Assembly: GCF_027580225.2 (NCBI RefSeq)
Contig: NC_073356.2
Coordinates: 16,459,501-16,523,500, forward strand
Source: Misgurnus anguillicaudatus
Taxonomy: Eukaryota; Chordata; Actinopteri; Cypriniformes; Cobitidae
Direction of reading: 5' to 3'
DNA length: 64,000 nucleotides
Shown: positions 37,759 through 50,831 of the stretch, one piece after another
Layout: every line of letters starts with the position of its first letter
Numbering within the stretch: the first letter of the stretch is position 1
Made by a program: the position numbers and the translations under genes
Notes under the pieces: generated by a model
What the model was told of the DNA's origin: nothing
Database searches by the model: none
What the model saw: only the letters and a program-made list of their open reading frames with translations

Positions 37759-38594
37759 TTAAGCTTTTGGTGACTTCAAGTGGAGTTGTAAAAATACTTT
37801 GTAATTACGAGATCCAAGCACATGAACGACCAAACTAAGTTTTGGGATTTTATATGATACATGCGATTTATATTTTTATTTTTTTAATGATGATAAATAC
37901 ACAATTAATTCATGTAAAAAATGAACTGTGTGGGAATAGTAAGTCTTATTAGATATTTTCTAGTATTATTTAACTGTTTTATAGTCACTATAGTCCTAAA
38001 ATAATTAAGTAAATTTTAATCAAAAACTTTAGCAGATGCATACATTACATTAAAAATAGGCAATATGTAAAATGAACAGGTATAAATATATGCAAAAACC
38101 TACAGACAGGATGAATACCTAGCTTATATGAGAGACGAAGCTTTAGATATTATAAATATGACAGGTGCTATGATGTGATGATCATGAAGTCTGTTTTAAG
38201 GTCTTGATGCCCTTTAAATAAAACTCCATTTCGTGTTTCCACTACTTTTGCCAATTGTACTCCTGTGACACAACAAGGTAAGCAAAGCGTTTAGGCTATA
38301 AAAGCAACTGTTTAATTTAAAGGCACCAGAATACTAGAAAATGGCATCTACTGCAGTAAATGCTTTGAACCAAACCCACAGTTGTTTTGCTTTGGACACC
38401 CATGCTATAATGTGATGTACCACACCTGTATTATGCACGGGAACTTTGAAAACTGGCAATTGGGAACAGTTGGTTAAAAATAAAAACAAAAATTATATCA
38501 AAAAGTGTAACCACTGGCTCTGAAGAGCCATATAACAACACTGAGCTATACTTACATTTTTCAACAAGTTTCAGTTTTAGTTATTCTTATACAC

Positions 38595-38756
38595 TGTAAA
38601 AAATAATACGCTGGATTTACTTAAAATATAGTCCATCATTTTTGCATCCACTTTTGAAAGCAAGTTTTACATGGAATTTTAAGCAATTGCATAAATTGGA
38701 TGCAAAAATGATGCACTATATTTTTAAATAAACCCAGCCTTTATTTTTTTCAGTGT
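38595..38756. mobile_element. Small MITE, CACTGTAAAAAATAA ends
   Basis: TACACTGTAAAAAATAA at the left and TTATTTTTTTCAGTGTA at the right, with internal inverse words 'catcatttttgcatcca' / 'tggatgcaaaaatgatg'. No coding capacity. Confidence 0.75.
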
Positions 38757-38779
38757 AGAAGACAGTTTAATCCAAAAAC

Positions 38780-38998
38780 TTGGAACTGAAATCCATTAGA
38801 AATAATGCCCTAAGAGCATGTTTCCCAGGAGCTAGAGGAGTGCATGCCTCAAGCACTTCTCTGTACGATGTCGATTTGGAGACAGAGATGAGAGTGATCC
38901 ACTCAAAGCTCAGCAGCAGCTGTTTGAAGCCTCCTGTTCGGCCAGAGGATGAAGGACCTTCAGTCGACACAGGCGAGGGGAAATGTGGGATGTGAAGC
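38780..38998. other. Short stretch open on both strands, possible exon relic
   Basis: On plus it reads ...GVHASSTSLYDVDLETEM... to TGA at 38993; a longer frame is open on minus (39084-38767). Base composition is coding-like compared with its neighbours and a TTTCCCAG acceptor-like site precedes it. No family was recognised and no partner exon found. Confidence 0.2.
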
Positions 38999-39906
38999 TT
39001 TGGACACTGTTGGACATCAGTGAACACTTGCTGTGTGCTGTTGTAACGTTGAAAGAATTTTGAGACATCTAGATAGGCAAGCAACAGTGCTGAAATACAG
39101 TTTAGAAATATATAAATATTTTTTATGTTAATATAATCGATAAATAAATTATAACAAAATGTTTGTCTTTCATTAGCTTGGTTGATAACTGAAATTTATT
39201 TTCAAGATTTATTTGTATTGCTGCATTGTCTCCCCAAAGGTTTAATAATCACATGGTGATGATCAGATTTATTCTTTGTCCTCTGGAAAATTTAATGAAA
39301 ATAGTTGATCTTGTACTGCAAGAGGTTGTGCACACGACTCTCCTCTTGTCCATCCAACTGATATCTGAAGCTCAGGCATCTTTTTGAGTCACTGCTTCTA
39401 ATGCATTACACGCCAGCATGTGTAATAAACTTTATATGACTAAGAAAATGGACTATAAATATCACCCGCATATGGTCTCTTTCTTCATAATTGCATATCA
39501 GAGGTGACGGTGTAGTTTCACTGATGGGTGGAGTGAGGTGTGTGTAATCGCCTTACAGATGCCCCAAAAACCACGAGAACAGGAAGCTTACAGTACACGT
39601 GTGCTTATGTGAATTTTATATGAACTTTCATTTAAAGAGCAACAATAAATAGGCAAAGGGTTTTATGCGTGGGAAGCTTATCACATTTTTTTGCAAAATG
39701 TTTTGAATTCTCGGCCTGTTCATAATAATAAAATTATAAAAAAGTTTTTGCATCAGTAAACAACTCGGCGAATCACTCATAATCTGTCAAATTGCTTTGG
39801 TACCAAAACATTTGCCAAATAAATGCATACTGATACGGCATAAACAGAAATGCACCAATACTGGGATTCAACAGCTTTGTTGTTCACAAATTTACTTCAG
39901 AAATGT

Positions 39907-40393
39907 GAAAGGGACACTCCACTTTAAAAAAAAAGGCTCATTTTCCAGCTCCCCTAGAGTTAAACATTTAATTTTTATCGTTTTGGAATTCATTCAGCTG
40001 ATCTCCGGGTCTGGCGCTAGCACTTTTAGCATAGCTTAGCATAATCCATTGAATCTGATTAGACCATTAGCATCACGCTCAAAAATAACCAAAAAATTGC
40101 GAAATATTTCCTATTTAAAACTTGACTCTTCTGTAGTTACATCATGTATTAAGACCGACAGAAAATTAAAAGTTGCGTTTTTAGGCAGATATGTCTAGGA
40201 ACTATACTCTCAAACTGGCATAATAATCAAGGACTTTGCTGCCGTAACATGGCCCCATGCAGCAGGCGCAATGATATTACGCAGCGCTCGAAAATAGTCC
40301 CTTTGGTTACTAAAGGACTATTTTCAGGCACTGAGTAATATCATAATATGGAGCTGGAAAATGAGCCTATTTTCAAAAAAGTGGAGTGGCCCT
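39907..40393. mobile_element. TTAA foldback copy
   Basis: AAGGGACACTCCACTTT at the left and GTGGAGTGGCCC at the right, followed by TTAA (40394-40397). Left end slightly decayed. Confidence 0.75.
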
Positions 40394-41016
40394 TTAAAAA
40401 TGACAGTGTTTGCAATTACCATCCCCATGTGTAATTTATATATTTTCTCTTTCCTATTTTAGTCACAGTTTGTTTATTTGTCTTAACACATCATGGCCCT
40501 GTAGCTGTATTGGGAAAACCAAATCCAAGGCTGCCAGTAAGATGGCTGATCTGTGGGATTTGAAGTGAACACAATGAGCGTTATGTGAAGAGAATCTAAT
40601 CTTCTTGTTTAAGCCAGACACCAAATCATATGCCAAAAAACGCACAGCCTCCTCCACAAAGCTGGCTGTGCGCTTAGGGTATAATGGTCAATTTTTGGAA
40701 ACTGCAGCTGAGCTGTTCACAACGTGGTGCAAGTCGGATTCAAATGAATTTTTCTGGCTGTTTTGGTTGGGTATTATAAAATGCTGATAGATTATGCGAT
40801 CATATAAAGCCTGAATCCAAACTAAGCTACTTACAGTTCTTGCTCCACTGTGTAACATTTAATAGATCTAACACGTCCAAATTTATCATGCACTTAATAA
40901 CATTGTGTACTGTTTGCATTAAAACAGTGAAGTTTTTTATTATTAGTGAAGTTATTACTTTCTATTCTAAAATAACAATTTTGAGCATTGTGTTTTATGT
41001 TACACTCGGGTCTCTA

Positions 41017-42005
41017 TACAGCAAAAAATGACTTTCTTATTTAGTATTTTTTTCTTGCTTTCTGTAAAAATATCTACAAATTCTTAAATCAAATCAAATT
41101 TTCTTGATGAGCTAAATGACTTAAGAAAATAAGTCTAGTTTTTAGACAAAAATATACAATTCAAGTGAATTTAAACAAGCAAAAATATCTTAGAGAAAAA
41201 AATCTTGAAATAAGTTAACTTTTCTTTCCTTAATACTTTATTCAAGAATAATTTTCGCAGATATTTGACTTGTTTTAAGCTCAGATTCACTTATATTATT
41301 TTATTTTGTCTAAAAACGACACTAATTTTCTTAAAGGGACATTCCACTTTTTTTTGAAAATATGCTAATTTTCCAGCTCCCCTAGAGTTAAACATTTGAT
41401 TCTTACCGCTTTGGAATCCATTCAGTTGATCTCCAGATCTGGCGCTAGCACTTTTAGCATAGCTTAGCATAACCAATTGAATCTGATTAGACCATTAGCA
41501 TAGCAATCAGTGACTTTGCTGATGTAACATGGCTGCAGCAGGCGTAGTGATATTACGCACTGCCCGAAAATAGTCTCCTTGGTTACTTTCAATGGCAGGG
41601 GACTATTTTCGGGCAGTGTGTAATATCACTACGTCTGATGTTACATCAGCAAAGTCCTATTACGCCAGTTTGAGAGTATAGTTCCTAGCCATATCTGCCT
41701 AGAAAATCGCAGCTTTTTAGTTTCTGTAGGTCTTCGTACACAATGTAATTACAGAAGAGTCAAGTTTTAAATAGGAAAAATATCCAAACACTTTGGTTAT
41801 TTTTTAGCGTGATGCTAATGGTCTAATCAGATTCAATGGATTGTGCTAGCTATTTTCAAAAACATAACATATTTTCAAAAAAAGTGGAGTGTCCCTTTAA
41901 GTCATTTTGCTCATTAAGTAAATACATCTTGATTTAAGAATTTTTAGACATTTCTACTGAAAACAAGACAAAAATACTAAGTAAGAAAGTCATTTTTTGC
42001 AGTGT
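41017..42005. mobile_element. 'gcaaaaaatgactttctta' element split by a foldback
   Basis: The outer ends GCAAAAAATGACTTTCTTA and TAAGAAAGTCATTTTTTGC are inverse, an abundant teleost type. Within it lies the foldback 41335-41896, precisely bounded by TTAA (41331-41334, 41897-41900). This is the most complete copy of that family here. Confidence 0.85.
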
Positions 42006-42151
42006 ACTCTTATAGTGACTGTTAAACCTGAAATGTACTTATCTTATATGTACTTTTTCTTATATACCATTAAAGCCCGATCAGTTAGACTCTCATCATC
42101 AACATCAAGCCAGAAATGTGTGACTCATACAGTATTTAGCATAAATATTAA

Positions 42152-42528
42152 AGGTGTACTGTGTAGATTTTAGCGGCATCTAGCAGTGAGATTGTGAATT
42201 GCAACCAACGGATCAGTCCACCATTCACCGAAACGCAAGGAGAAGCTACAATAGCCGCCAAAGGACAAACATGTTGTTGTACAGTAGTGATAAAACGCGC
42301 TCTGTACAGCAGTTTGTCCATTTTGGGCTACTGTAGAAACATGGCGGCACAAATTGGCGACTTCCATGTAAGAGGACCCGCAGTGCATGTAGATAAAAAT
42401 GGCTCATTCTAAGGTAATAAACACATAACAGTTCATTATGTATGGTCTTTATACACCACTGATAATATAGGTATGTATTTTATTGCATTTCTCTCAAGAG
42501 ATCCTTCTAAAAATTACACACTGCACCT
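42152..42528. mobile_element. TTAA MITE ('gcggcatctag' family)
   Basis: AGGTGTACTGTGTAGATTTT / TACACACTGCACCT ends with TTAA at 42148-42151 and 42529-42532. It is an uninterrupted copy of the family split at 4270-5110. Confidence 0.8.
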
Positions 42529-42532
42529 TTAA

Positions 42533-45180
42533 TATGATAAAATGTCCAATTATAACAATTAATCTCTTTTAAAATTAGTACAGTGAGAACATAACAGACC
42601 GATCAAGTAGTTAGAAAGTAAAAAAAATATTTAAAAAAATTGTCAATTTGAATCAACATTTTTGTAAGTAGGCCTATTTTAAGTTCAAAAACCACCCTGG
42701 AGTACAATACAGTTACTCTGGGTTTAAAATAAACCCACTTTAAAATATTTAAAATGTCTAAAAAACAGAGAGCATGTGTTATATAGCCTACCATCATTAC
42801 CATCAAAATGTTTTAAGCTCTGAGCTCTCATAGAGAAAGAAATAATAAGACGACCATTATAAATTTCATTTACTGCTGATACGGGCAGTTCTGCTCAGCG
42901 TTAGCGTCCTGATAATGTGCGAATGACATGATTTCCAGTCTGTCTATTAACAGATGTGACTGCTGATAAATGAGCACGCTGGAATGAACATGACATTTAG
43001 AAAGTGCTGCAATAAAATGATGAGTGTGTGAGTCAAACATTATCAGTCTGAACAGCACTGAAATGATGGCACCTTTAAAAGTTGCATCGGATAACACTGC
43101 CTCATAAACATGTGATCTCACGAGGGAAACAGCACACTGCAGATTGTATTCAACATTGTGCCATTATTAAAAGATTAGCTCTCTCTCACATGCTATTTGT
43201 CACTTGCTGGAGACAAAAAGCTTTTCCAAATGGAATCTGGTTCAAACCTGAATTGGTTATAATGTGTACAACACACATACAACACAAATGCCCCCCCCAA
43301 AACAAACAAACAGCTACAGTATAGTCAACACAGTTGTGAAATAAAGCATGGTCTGTTGAATGCTTTATTCTGATTGGTTGAGAAATGTTCAACGGGTATT
43401 GATTATTTTTCTGTAAACCGCACACTGAACCTGTCAAATGTCTTAAAATAACCACCAGAGCAATGTTTGTGGTAACCGTGTAGTAAGCAAAATAATTACA
43501 ATTCTTTTAATTAAAACACTTTTAATTAAAATAATGCACATAATGCACACCCACGGTGTAACATTACCACCTTGGGTGTGCATTATTTTCGAATAATTCA
43601 ACGTCCCGTCGTCAATTATTCCTTACATAACAACACCCATATTTTTTTTACTTTTACAATTTAGTTCTTGCTTTTTGTGTAAATTCAGTTCAATTCAAAT
43701 GTATTTATTTATATAGGGCTTTCATTATGTGCATGAAAAAAGAAAACACATAGGAAAATAATGAGATGTATAGAATATAAATCGAACAAAATCTGCACAA
43801 ATTCATAACAGTAAAAAACTCAACTCTTCTGCACAATGTTGCTATGCAGTTCCTATGGGCATTCTGTATAAGACCAGCTCCAAACCCATCCCCAAATCTA
43901 TACGTTATCCAAAAATATTGCATGCACATTCAGTTTTGGTTGATCATAATTTAAATCAACACTATAATGTTTGATGATGTTGTTTTGTTTAAATCAGCAT
44001 ATCCTGTCACTTGGAAAAAATGACAACATACATACATTGTGGGTGGGTGAATGTGTTTACCAACTGTTTTTGGAGACCTGATTTGCATGGTAAAACATAC
44101 TGGCAAACAGATGCTTAAAATTAGCTAAACACATCTGTTAAACAGGCCCCAGATCAATTTGATCAGCTTTGTTGAAATGCTGCCCTCTGGTGGATTATTT
44201 TGTTACATCAATTTAGAAAATCTGAAATGTTTGCATGTCTTACTTGTAAGGACCACAATTTTTTACAGTCCTCAGTCCTCACAAATAATTTATTAAAATG
44301 CTTTACTATATTTGTAAAGACATTATACAAATATTGACCCACACAAGAATAATAAAAGTGCACATTTTAAAACATTTAATTACTATAAAAAATGGCATGA
44401 ATTGGGCAAATTATGCTCCAGTTTGAATTTAACGTTAATATCTAATAATGTTTTTTTTAAATATCTAATAATGTTTGTTTGAGGGCTGTGAGGGTTAATA
44501 AAGATCATTATTTTAATCTGAAAACCATTGCATTGTCCTATTATGAGTGCTTTTGGATTCCAAATCAAAGATTACCTGAAGTCATATTAAATCATTATGG
44601 CTATTTTCTCTTACTGTCTTTATCCAGTTTAATTCTTAGTGTTTTCTAGTAATAGTAAAATATTTGAAAATGTCATTTTTTGCAGTACCTAACCTATCCA
44701 CATGGTTGTGACATAACATAGACAATCAAAAATAAATGGTTTTCCTCGATGTTTTCTGGAAACCTTACATAGGTTCCTAAAACTCCTCCAGCTGTAAATT
44801 GTTGCAGTATGTTAAGTAGTACACGTGTACCGTAAATTGCTTTGGATAAAAAAAGCAACGAAGTAAGAATAAGTAACACAAGTTTAGATTAGTTTTTGAT
44901 TCACTATTTGATTATCACTGTGAATCTGTGAATACAATTTAATTTACGCTGAAATATAAACACAAAATTGGTATTTATGTCATTGGAAAAAGTGTTACAA
45001 GATTTGCATAAGAGGAAAATTGCTCGTGTATAAGTCTTGCCACAGGCATGATGGCATTACAACCAGTTGAAAGAGATGAATAGATACAGGGGCAATTGTG
45101 ACGCACGTTGCTTGCAGAGCCACTTTACGCCCTTTTATCTCTCAACGTGTCTAAAGCCTGACTGCATATCACAACTGAAC
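42533..45180. other. Intergenic, no gene seen
   Basis: 43350-43640 resembles a common cyprinid repeat ('gaatgctttattctgattggttga' to 'ttcaacgtcccgtcgtcaatt', partly also at 32430-32520). The remainder is AT-rich with no splice-flanked coding frame. Confidence 0.4.
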
Positions 45181-45188
45181 TGCCCGCC

Positions 45189-45480
45189 CTAAATAGTGCC
45201 TTGTCTCTTCACATCATCGTTTGATTCGGAAACATCTTTAAACACAACACACACAGTCAGCAAGAATGACAAGTCATGTGGCGCATGCGCAGTGGCTCTG
45301 ACATATTTGGCAATCGCATCCGTGGCGTGCGACGCTCCTTGGCAGCTGCCCAGCGGAGACGCTCCAGCTACTTTGTTAAACCCAATCAGCCGCTTACGCA
45401 AGCCTTGGTGACGTCACGTCGGGGAGGCGGAGTTAAATGACTCCCTGGTCAAAAATGCACGTTACCTTTCCTCTTTCAGA
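45189..45480. promoter_or_regulatory. Orphan CpG-rich promoter-like cluster
   Basis: NRF1-type GCGCATGCGC (45281-45290), a CCAAT box (about 45382) and a CRE TGACGTCA (45409-45416) occur within 140 bp, in sequence much richer in CpG than its surroundings. Such clusters mark housekeeping or bidirectional promoters. No coding exon was found next to it, so it may drive a non-coding RNA or be part of a repeat. Open frames on both strands here are composition effects. Confidence 0.4.
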
Positions 45481-45954
45481 CCTGAGTTCGGAGTAAAGGG
45501 CCGGTCACACTAGACTCTTCGTTCCATTGACTTCAATTCATACGCATTCATATGCGGCAGACCGGAAACGCAGGCTTGTGCGACGACGGCCGTTTCTTCA
45601 AGCAAATGTTGCTGTGTTATATTAAAATTAAAGTTGCCCGGCTGCTTCTCCTAATTTATAATTTTCTAATGTTTAAAAAATAATTAAAAACACACTTTAC
45701 ATTTATTTTCAAAGGAAACTAAACAATAATTTTTTAATTTCCTCTTTTGTTTGTATGCAACTGGCTTGACCTCTCTATTGTTAGCCTATTCACTTGTTAA
45801 GTCATGACCACATTTAAACAGCCATTTATGAGCACTATTTATTCATTTATTTGGAAATTTTATAAACTCATGTGTAAACTGCAGTCAGTGCCGGTCCTAG
45901 ATGCTGGGAGGCCCTAAGCAAAGCTTTGTGAGGGGCCCTCTGTCAGTGCATTCA

Positions 45955-46245
45955 GACCCTGATAGCATAGCACACATACATCTCGGAGACGTCTATTTGA
46001 TGTCTGCGTTTACATCTGCAAGATGTCTTATTTAAATTGTTTTCTCATCTGCAATACGTCTGTGAGACGTCTCCTAAAAGATGTCATATAGACATATTGA
46101 AGATGTCTGCAAGACGTTTTTGATTTAGAATGTATGTAAACCAGCTCTTTTCCTTTATAAGATGTTTTTACACACCAGATGTATTCCAGATCTCCAGATC
46201 TTTACCAGACATCTCACAGACGTACCTGTGCTATCTGGGTAAAAC
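45955..46245. mobile_element. MITE with 'gatagcatagcaca' ends and 'agacgtct' core
   Basis: CCCTGATAGCATAGCACA at the left and ACCTGTGCTATCTGGG at the right. The interior is rich in 'agatgtct / agacgtct' words, a cyprinid repeat type. It is nested in the hAT-type element. Confidence 0.65.
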
Positions 46246-46524
46246 CCAGTCAATGTTGCTGTTAGTTAGTTGTTAACTAACCACATAGTGTATTATCTTA
46301 TAGCTGTATAATATTCCCATATGCACATTACTTTGAAACCCTGACTGATAAACTTGCTGATTATAACATGAAACATGTATTTGCTGATAAGTTGTTTTGA
46401 TTTAAAATGTGTTGTGAGAAGCACTAAAAAATTTACCTGATCTAAATAAATGTAATGAATCAAATTAAATTACATATAAATACATAATGTTAATACACAG
46501 GGGTTAAATTGGGATTTGTTATGT

Positions 46525-46537
46525 GGGGGGGGGGGGG
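46525..46537. repeat. Poly-G run of 13
   Basis: Homopolymer G, a possible assembly or polymorphism hotspot. Confidence 0.9.
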
Positions 46538-47418
46538 CTCTGTGGGGAGGGGTACTTCGAGGGGTAACATGTTTAATACTGATGACAGCAAAGCCACTTG
46601 TGTGTTTCAATGACATTCTGGACCTCTGATAGGATTTAATAAGTTTCAGCTTTAAAAGAGCATTTCACCCGTAGAAACATTAATCTTTATTGAAATGTAA
46701 CATAGATTTAGAATTTGGTGCCTATTTTACAGAGAAAAGGGGTGTTTGTAGTCTCATTCCCTCAACAAAGACATTGCACTTCCTTCTTTCAATGATGCAA
46801 AATGATGATTTTTACGTCATTGAAAGAAGGAAGTGCAACACTGAAGTCTGTATTTCTCCTGTCTCAGCGGCAACTGAGGAAATGATGCATGACCATTCAA
46901 AAACATGACTGGAGTTCTAACTATACAAAGCTTAATGCAAATGGGTGAAGTGTCCCTTTAAAGCTGTCACAGAGGTTGACACCAAATATTTTAAAAATAG
47001 TGTCTGATTTTAAATATTGCAAATCTATGAGTTTGACACCTTATATCCATTTGTTGCACATGTCATTATGCACAACTGATCAAACTTTAAAGGAAGTTAA
47101 AAGAATCAATCTCCTTGAATAATTCTAGGCATAAGATGCCCAAAAAGACTCAATTAACAAGATAAGGTACAACACACAGTACTGTATCAGCAACATGTCT
47201 TATAAATTAGCCATAGAGATTCCCTATGCTGGTCAGCAGCTACAATCATATAGTTAGGTTTGATTTGTGTAATCAAAATACATTATTTTATTATCTATAC
47301 AATGAGTTATATCCAGTGTTATCCAGTTAACATACTGTAATTAAACGAGTGACATATACTTTAATCCTTTACAAATTTCAAGTCTTCTATTAAGTTTTCT
47401 CGACGTGGGCACCATTCT

Positions 47419-47420
<2 letters not shown>

Positions 47421-47502
<82 letters not shown>
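47421..47502. repeat. (CT)n microsatellite, about 40 units
   Basis: An uninterrupted CT tract. The apparent Ser-Leu repeat frame across it is an artefact. Confidence 0.98.
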
Positions 47503-47505
<3 letters not shown>

Positions 47506-47843
47506 AAATTATCCTGCACGAGAGCGCGTTCTTGAAGTTCAAAGGAAAAAGCGCGTGTTTTCGCGGCAATTTCGTCACCCAATTCGCGTCACTTGAATCG
47601 CCCCATGCTAGGACGCGTGTCTTTACATTGACTTAATCTGCTCGCGCAAATCCTTTATCTTGTTCCCTTGCTTCACGTTTTTCCCCTTTATTCTGCTCCA
47701 GACGGATAGCTTTGTCTTTGTTTTAAATCAATGGTGGGTATATAATATGCGCATCGTTACCAAATCACTCTTCTGCGTCATGCACGCGGCCGTTTCTAAA
47801 TTTGAAGGCTGCAACCTCCGGATCATGTCGCATATGCGCGCTG

Positions 47844-48958
47844 TGTGGTGGTTACAAAAATGTTGAAATATATGTGGTGTTATACATTTTTTTTTGGAGA
47901 TCAAAATTATAAATTTTATGCAACAATGTCTGAATATTGAATGAAAAATAAGAACATTAATAATAATTAATTACTTTGTGGTAACAATTATTATCTTGTC
48001 TTGTTCTGCCTTGATCGATGATTGCAGTGTTTGATTGCTTTTCCTTGCAAGTGTTGACCTGTAGGGGGAGACGGGCGCGCTGCTCAGAAATACACAGACT
48101 CCTTGTGAAGCAGCAGCTCCGTGCCTTGTGTGTGTTTTCTCTTACATTATTATCTCCCCTCATCAGGTATGGACTATGACTGTTACAAAAATGTGTGTCT
48201 AAGATGTTCAAACATCACAGAGAAAAGTGTTATTGCTCAAATTGTTAAAGTTATTGTGTTTAGCACTTTAAAAGTTTGCTCCGTTTAACTTGTATATTAC
48301 TCAGACTGAACACGTGCGCCATTTTAATGTGTTCACGTGGTCTTTGAGATAACGTGTTAAAAATAATATGTTATATGTTGATATATATGAAGTTTTACAT
48401 TATATAATTACAGATGATAAAGTTTTAAAGAGAGATTGAAGTTGCAAATGGATTGTTGCAAATGTATTATAATAGTAAAACACACTTAAATCAGATAACT
48501 ATATACAGTTACGTTCATCTACAGTGTTAATTATTTTGTATAAACAGTGTGATGAAACAATATGATGAAAAGATGTGTTTAAATATAGAGTAAAAGAAAT
48601 ATGATTCTCTTGTTAGAGAAATTGTTTGATGTAAGTTTATATTTTCTTCCAATGCATACCATGTGATGATGCTAAAGAAATACTGTCATTTTCAGATTAC
48701 CTTTAGTGAATTTATTCATGTTTATTTGAATTGATTACATTAACCTATGTGCCATATGTAACAAAATGTGAACTGTTATATTTCATTCATGTTTATTTGT
48801 ATTGTGTGAAATAATTCATGAGACACATGTTACATTATTTGAATAGTTTTATTGATTTGTCAGAAATACACAGACTCCTTGTGAAGCAGCAGCTCCGTGC
48901 CTTGTGTGTGTTTTCTCTTACATTATTATCTCCCCTCATCAGGTGTGAGGGTGCTACA
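47844..48958 (+). repeat. 5' LTR
   Basis: It starts TGTGGTGGTTACAAAAATG and ends GAGGGTGCTACA, 1115 bp, and reads the same as the 3' LTR throughout by eye. It contains an internal 85-bp direct duplication (48084-48168 and 48860-48944). Antisense open frames across it are not genes. Confidence 0.93.
48084..48168 (+). repeat. 85-bp unit inside 5' LTR, copy 1
   Basis: It runs from TCAGAAATACACAGACTCC to CCCCTCATCAGGT. The same 85 bp recurs at 48860-48944, and both again in the 3' LTR (56025-56109, 56801-56885). The second copy lies at the LTR edge. Confidence 0.9.
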
Positions 48959-48961
48959 TTT

Positions 48962-48979
48962 TGGAGGCCCCAGCGAGGA
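48962..48979 (+). other. Primer-binding site, tRNA-Gln-like
   Basis: TGGAGGCCCCAGCGAGGA lies three bases after the LTR. It begins with the TGG complementary to a tRNA CCA end and resembles the complement of tRNA-Gln 3' ends, with about three mismatches. The tRNA identity is tentative. Confidence 0.6.
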
Positions 48980-49214
48980 TGAATATGCAGTGAAGGTCGG
49001 CGTCCATAGATGATGGTCTACCTACGGTGCTATTCACTCTAAAATTTGGCTTGGGAGAACAGCAGAGTGAGAACGGCTTGCGTCAGCGTTGGGTTTGGAA
49101 GAAAATAGCGTGTCATCTGAGGTTTATCGTTAATTCCCAGTGCATCGTCATCTTCAGACCAGCTAAGGACGCTTTTGCACATCACTTTGCACTCACCTAA
49201 AGTCTAAATGAACA
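48980..49214 (+). other. Retrotransposon leader
   Basis: 235 bases between the primer site and gag. It contains upstream ATGs, one at 49208 opening an 11-codon frame that overlaps the gag start. Confidence 0.6.
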
Positions 49215-50831
49215 ATGGAACCATTGGAGGACTTAAAGCTTGAAGTGATTGGAGCATTGTATTCACTGTCAAAAGAAAAACTTGTTAAATTATGTGAGTT
49301 TGTAAATATTGATGAGTGTGAGAATGTTGTTAGCCAAACACGTTCAGTTGTTATTTCTACCCTGGTGAAACACTTTGAGAGGGAGGGGCTAAGTGAACTA
49401 GAAGATGAGGGTATGTCTGAATTTTTGTGTTTAAGGGACAAAATTTCTGAACTTCAGCAGAATACTGAAAACATTTCAGGGTCACAAATAACACAGCAGG
49501 GGGTGGCTGTAGACTCAGTAGAGCAGGTCACAGAGCAGGAATTACTGCAAAAAGAAATTGACAACTTGCAGTTAGCTTTGCAGAAGTTGATTGAACGAAA
49601 ACAGAATATTGTTGCAGACACACATCACATTAGTGTTTCAACTCACTGTAGCACACAATTAGACCATGATACACGAAGAAACATCATCCCAAATATGCCC
49701 CAACCATCAGTGCGGCCAGTTGTGGCGACCTGGAGCAGAGAGTTTAAGATATCAGGTCAGATAGGTGAACCTGGACAAAAGGACAAACTCACCTTCTCAA
49801 GTCTTGCTCACCAAATTGAACATGGACTGAGTAGGGGTTTCTCTGAACTCGAAATTGTTGATGCAGTAATAAGAGCAATTGCACCGGGAATGCAGCTTCG
49901 TAGCTACCTGGAGGGAAAGACAAATCTTACTCTGCCCACACTGAGACGCATACTCAGAGCTCATTTCCAAGAAAAGGGTGCAACGGAATTGTATAAACAA
50001 CTTACCTCAGAGGTACAAAGCAACAAAGAGACCCCACAGAGCTTTCTTGTTCGCTGTTTAGATTTAAGACAGAAAATTCTATTCGCCTCACAAGAAGCCG
50101 ACTCCAGTTTGAAGTACGATCCACAGTTAGTTCAGAGTATGTTTCTCCATACCGTTCTGACCGGCCTGCAGAATGATAGTATCAGAGGTGATCTAAGGCC
50201 TTACCTGACTCAAGCTGATGTAAGTGATGAGCTGCTTTTTGACAAGGTCAATTTAGCATGTGCCCATGAGACAGAACGCCAAAGTAAAAAGAGGCTTGCA
50301 CAACCAAGTGTCACCAAAGTGCATACTGTACAATCAAACGACACTAGTGTCGAAAGGAAGGGAAAAGGACAGTGTCAGAAGGACACAGAGAAGGCTGAAC
50401 TCAATATCTTAAGTGAGCTGAGAGAAATGCGCTCTGGGATGGCCTTGTTGAAAGACCTCAGTGTAGAAGTTTCGCAGATTAAAGAGTCAATCAAACAGCC
50501 CCAGGTCACGTCACCCCAGTGTTCCTCTCTGGTAGGAGATATAGCTAGTGGGCCACCGCCGCAGCATCAATACTATCAGCAGCCTTACTTCCAGAGGAGA
50601 GAGACAATTCAGCATCCACGATGGGTTCCAGCACAGCGTTATTACCCTCCTGCAACTCGAGTAAGGAAGTGTTTTGCCTGTCAGCAAAGTGGGTTAGATG
50701 TCTACTGTACCCATTGCTACAAGTGTGGTGGCGGCGACCATTTTGCAGCTGGCTGTCGGGCGAGGATGCCCGTCATGCAGAGGGATGGGCCGTTAAACGG
50801 GACTGGGTCACGACCGCGGGACAGGGAGTGA
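49215..50831 (+). CDS. Retrotransposon Gag, 538 aa
   Basis: Structural protein that packages element RNA. The N-terminal 85 residues are helical and acidic. A coiled-coil-like segment (about 108-130) is followed by a capsid-like helical domain (about 175-355, with [18 protein letters not shown]). A second charged helix is at about 390-420 and a Pro/Tyr/Gln-rich stretch at about 435-480. A C-terminal zinc knuckle C-x2-C-x4-H-x4-C (50715-50756) is preceded by another Cys pair set. The ATG at 49215 opens the long frame. The last 34 bases hold the likely -1 frameshift signal, and the TGA is inside its stem. No defect seen. Confidence 0.9.
   Translation: MEPLEDLKLEVIGALYSLSKEKLVKLCEFVNIDECENVVSQTRSVVISTLVKHFEREGLSELEDEGMSEFLCLRDKISELQQNTENISGSQITQQGVAVDSVEQVTEQELLQKEIDNLQLALQKLIERKQNIVADTHHISVSTHCSTQLDHDTRRNIIPNMPQPSVRPVVATWSREFKISGQIGEPGQKDKLTFSSLAHQIEHGLSRGFSELEIVDAVIRAIAPGMQLRSYLEGKTNLTLPTLRRILRAHFQEKGATELYKQLTSEVQSNKETPQSFLVRCLDLRQKILFASQEADSSLKYDPQLVQSMFLHTVLTGLQNDSIRGDLRPYLTQADVSDELLFDKVNLACAHETERQSKKRLAQPSVTKVHTVQSNDTSVERKGKGQCQKDTEKAELNILSELREMRSGMALLKDLSVEVSQIKESIKQPQVTSPQCSSLVGDIASGPPPQHQYYQQPYFQRRETIQHPRWVPAQRYYPPATRVRKCFACQQSGLDVYCTHCYKCGGGDHFAAGCRARMPVMQRDGPLNGTGSRPRDRE

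Noticed and set aside
45189..45411. Open frames on both strands
   Set aside because: Stop-poor CpG-rich composition; neither has exon boundaries or recognisable residues. The region looks promoter-like instead.
47405..47596. Ser-Leu repeat open frame
   Set aside because: It is the translation of the CT microsatellite.
47957..48211. 84-codon antisense frame present in both LTRs
   Set aside because: Repeated only because the LTRs are identical; no domain, and antisense to the element.
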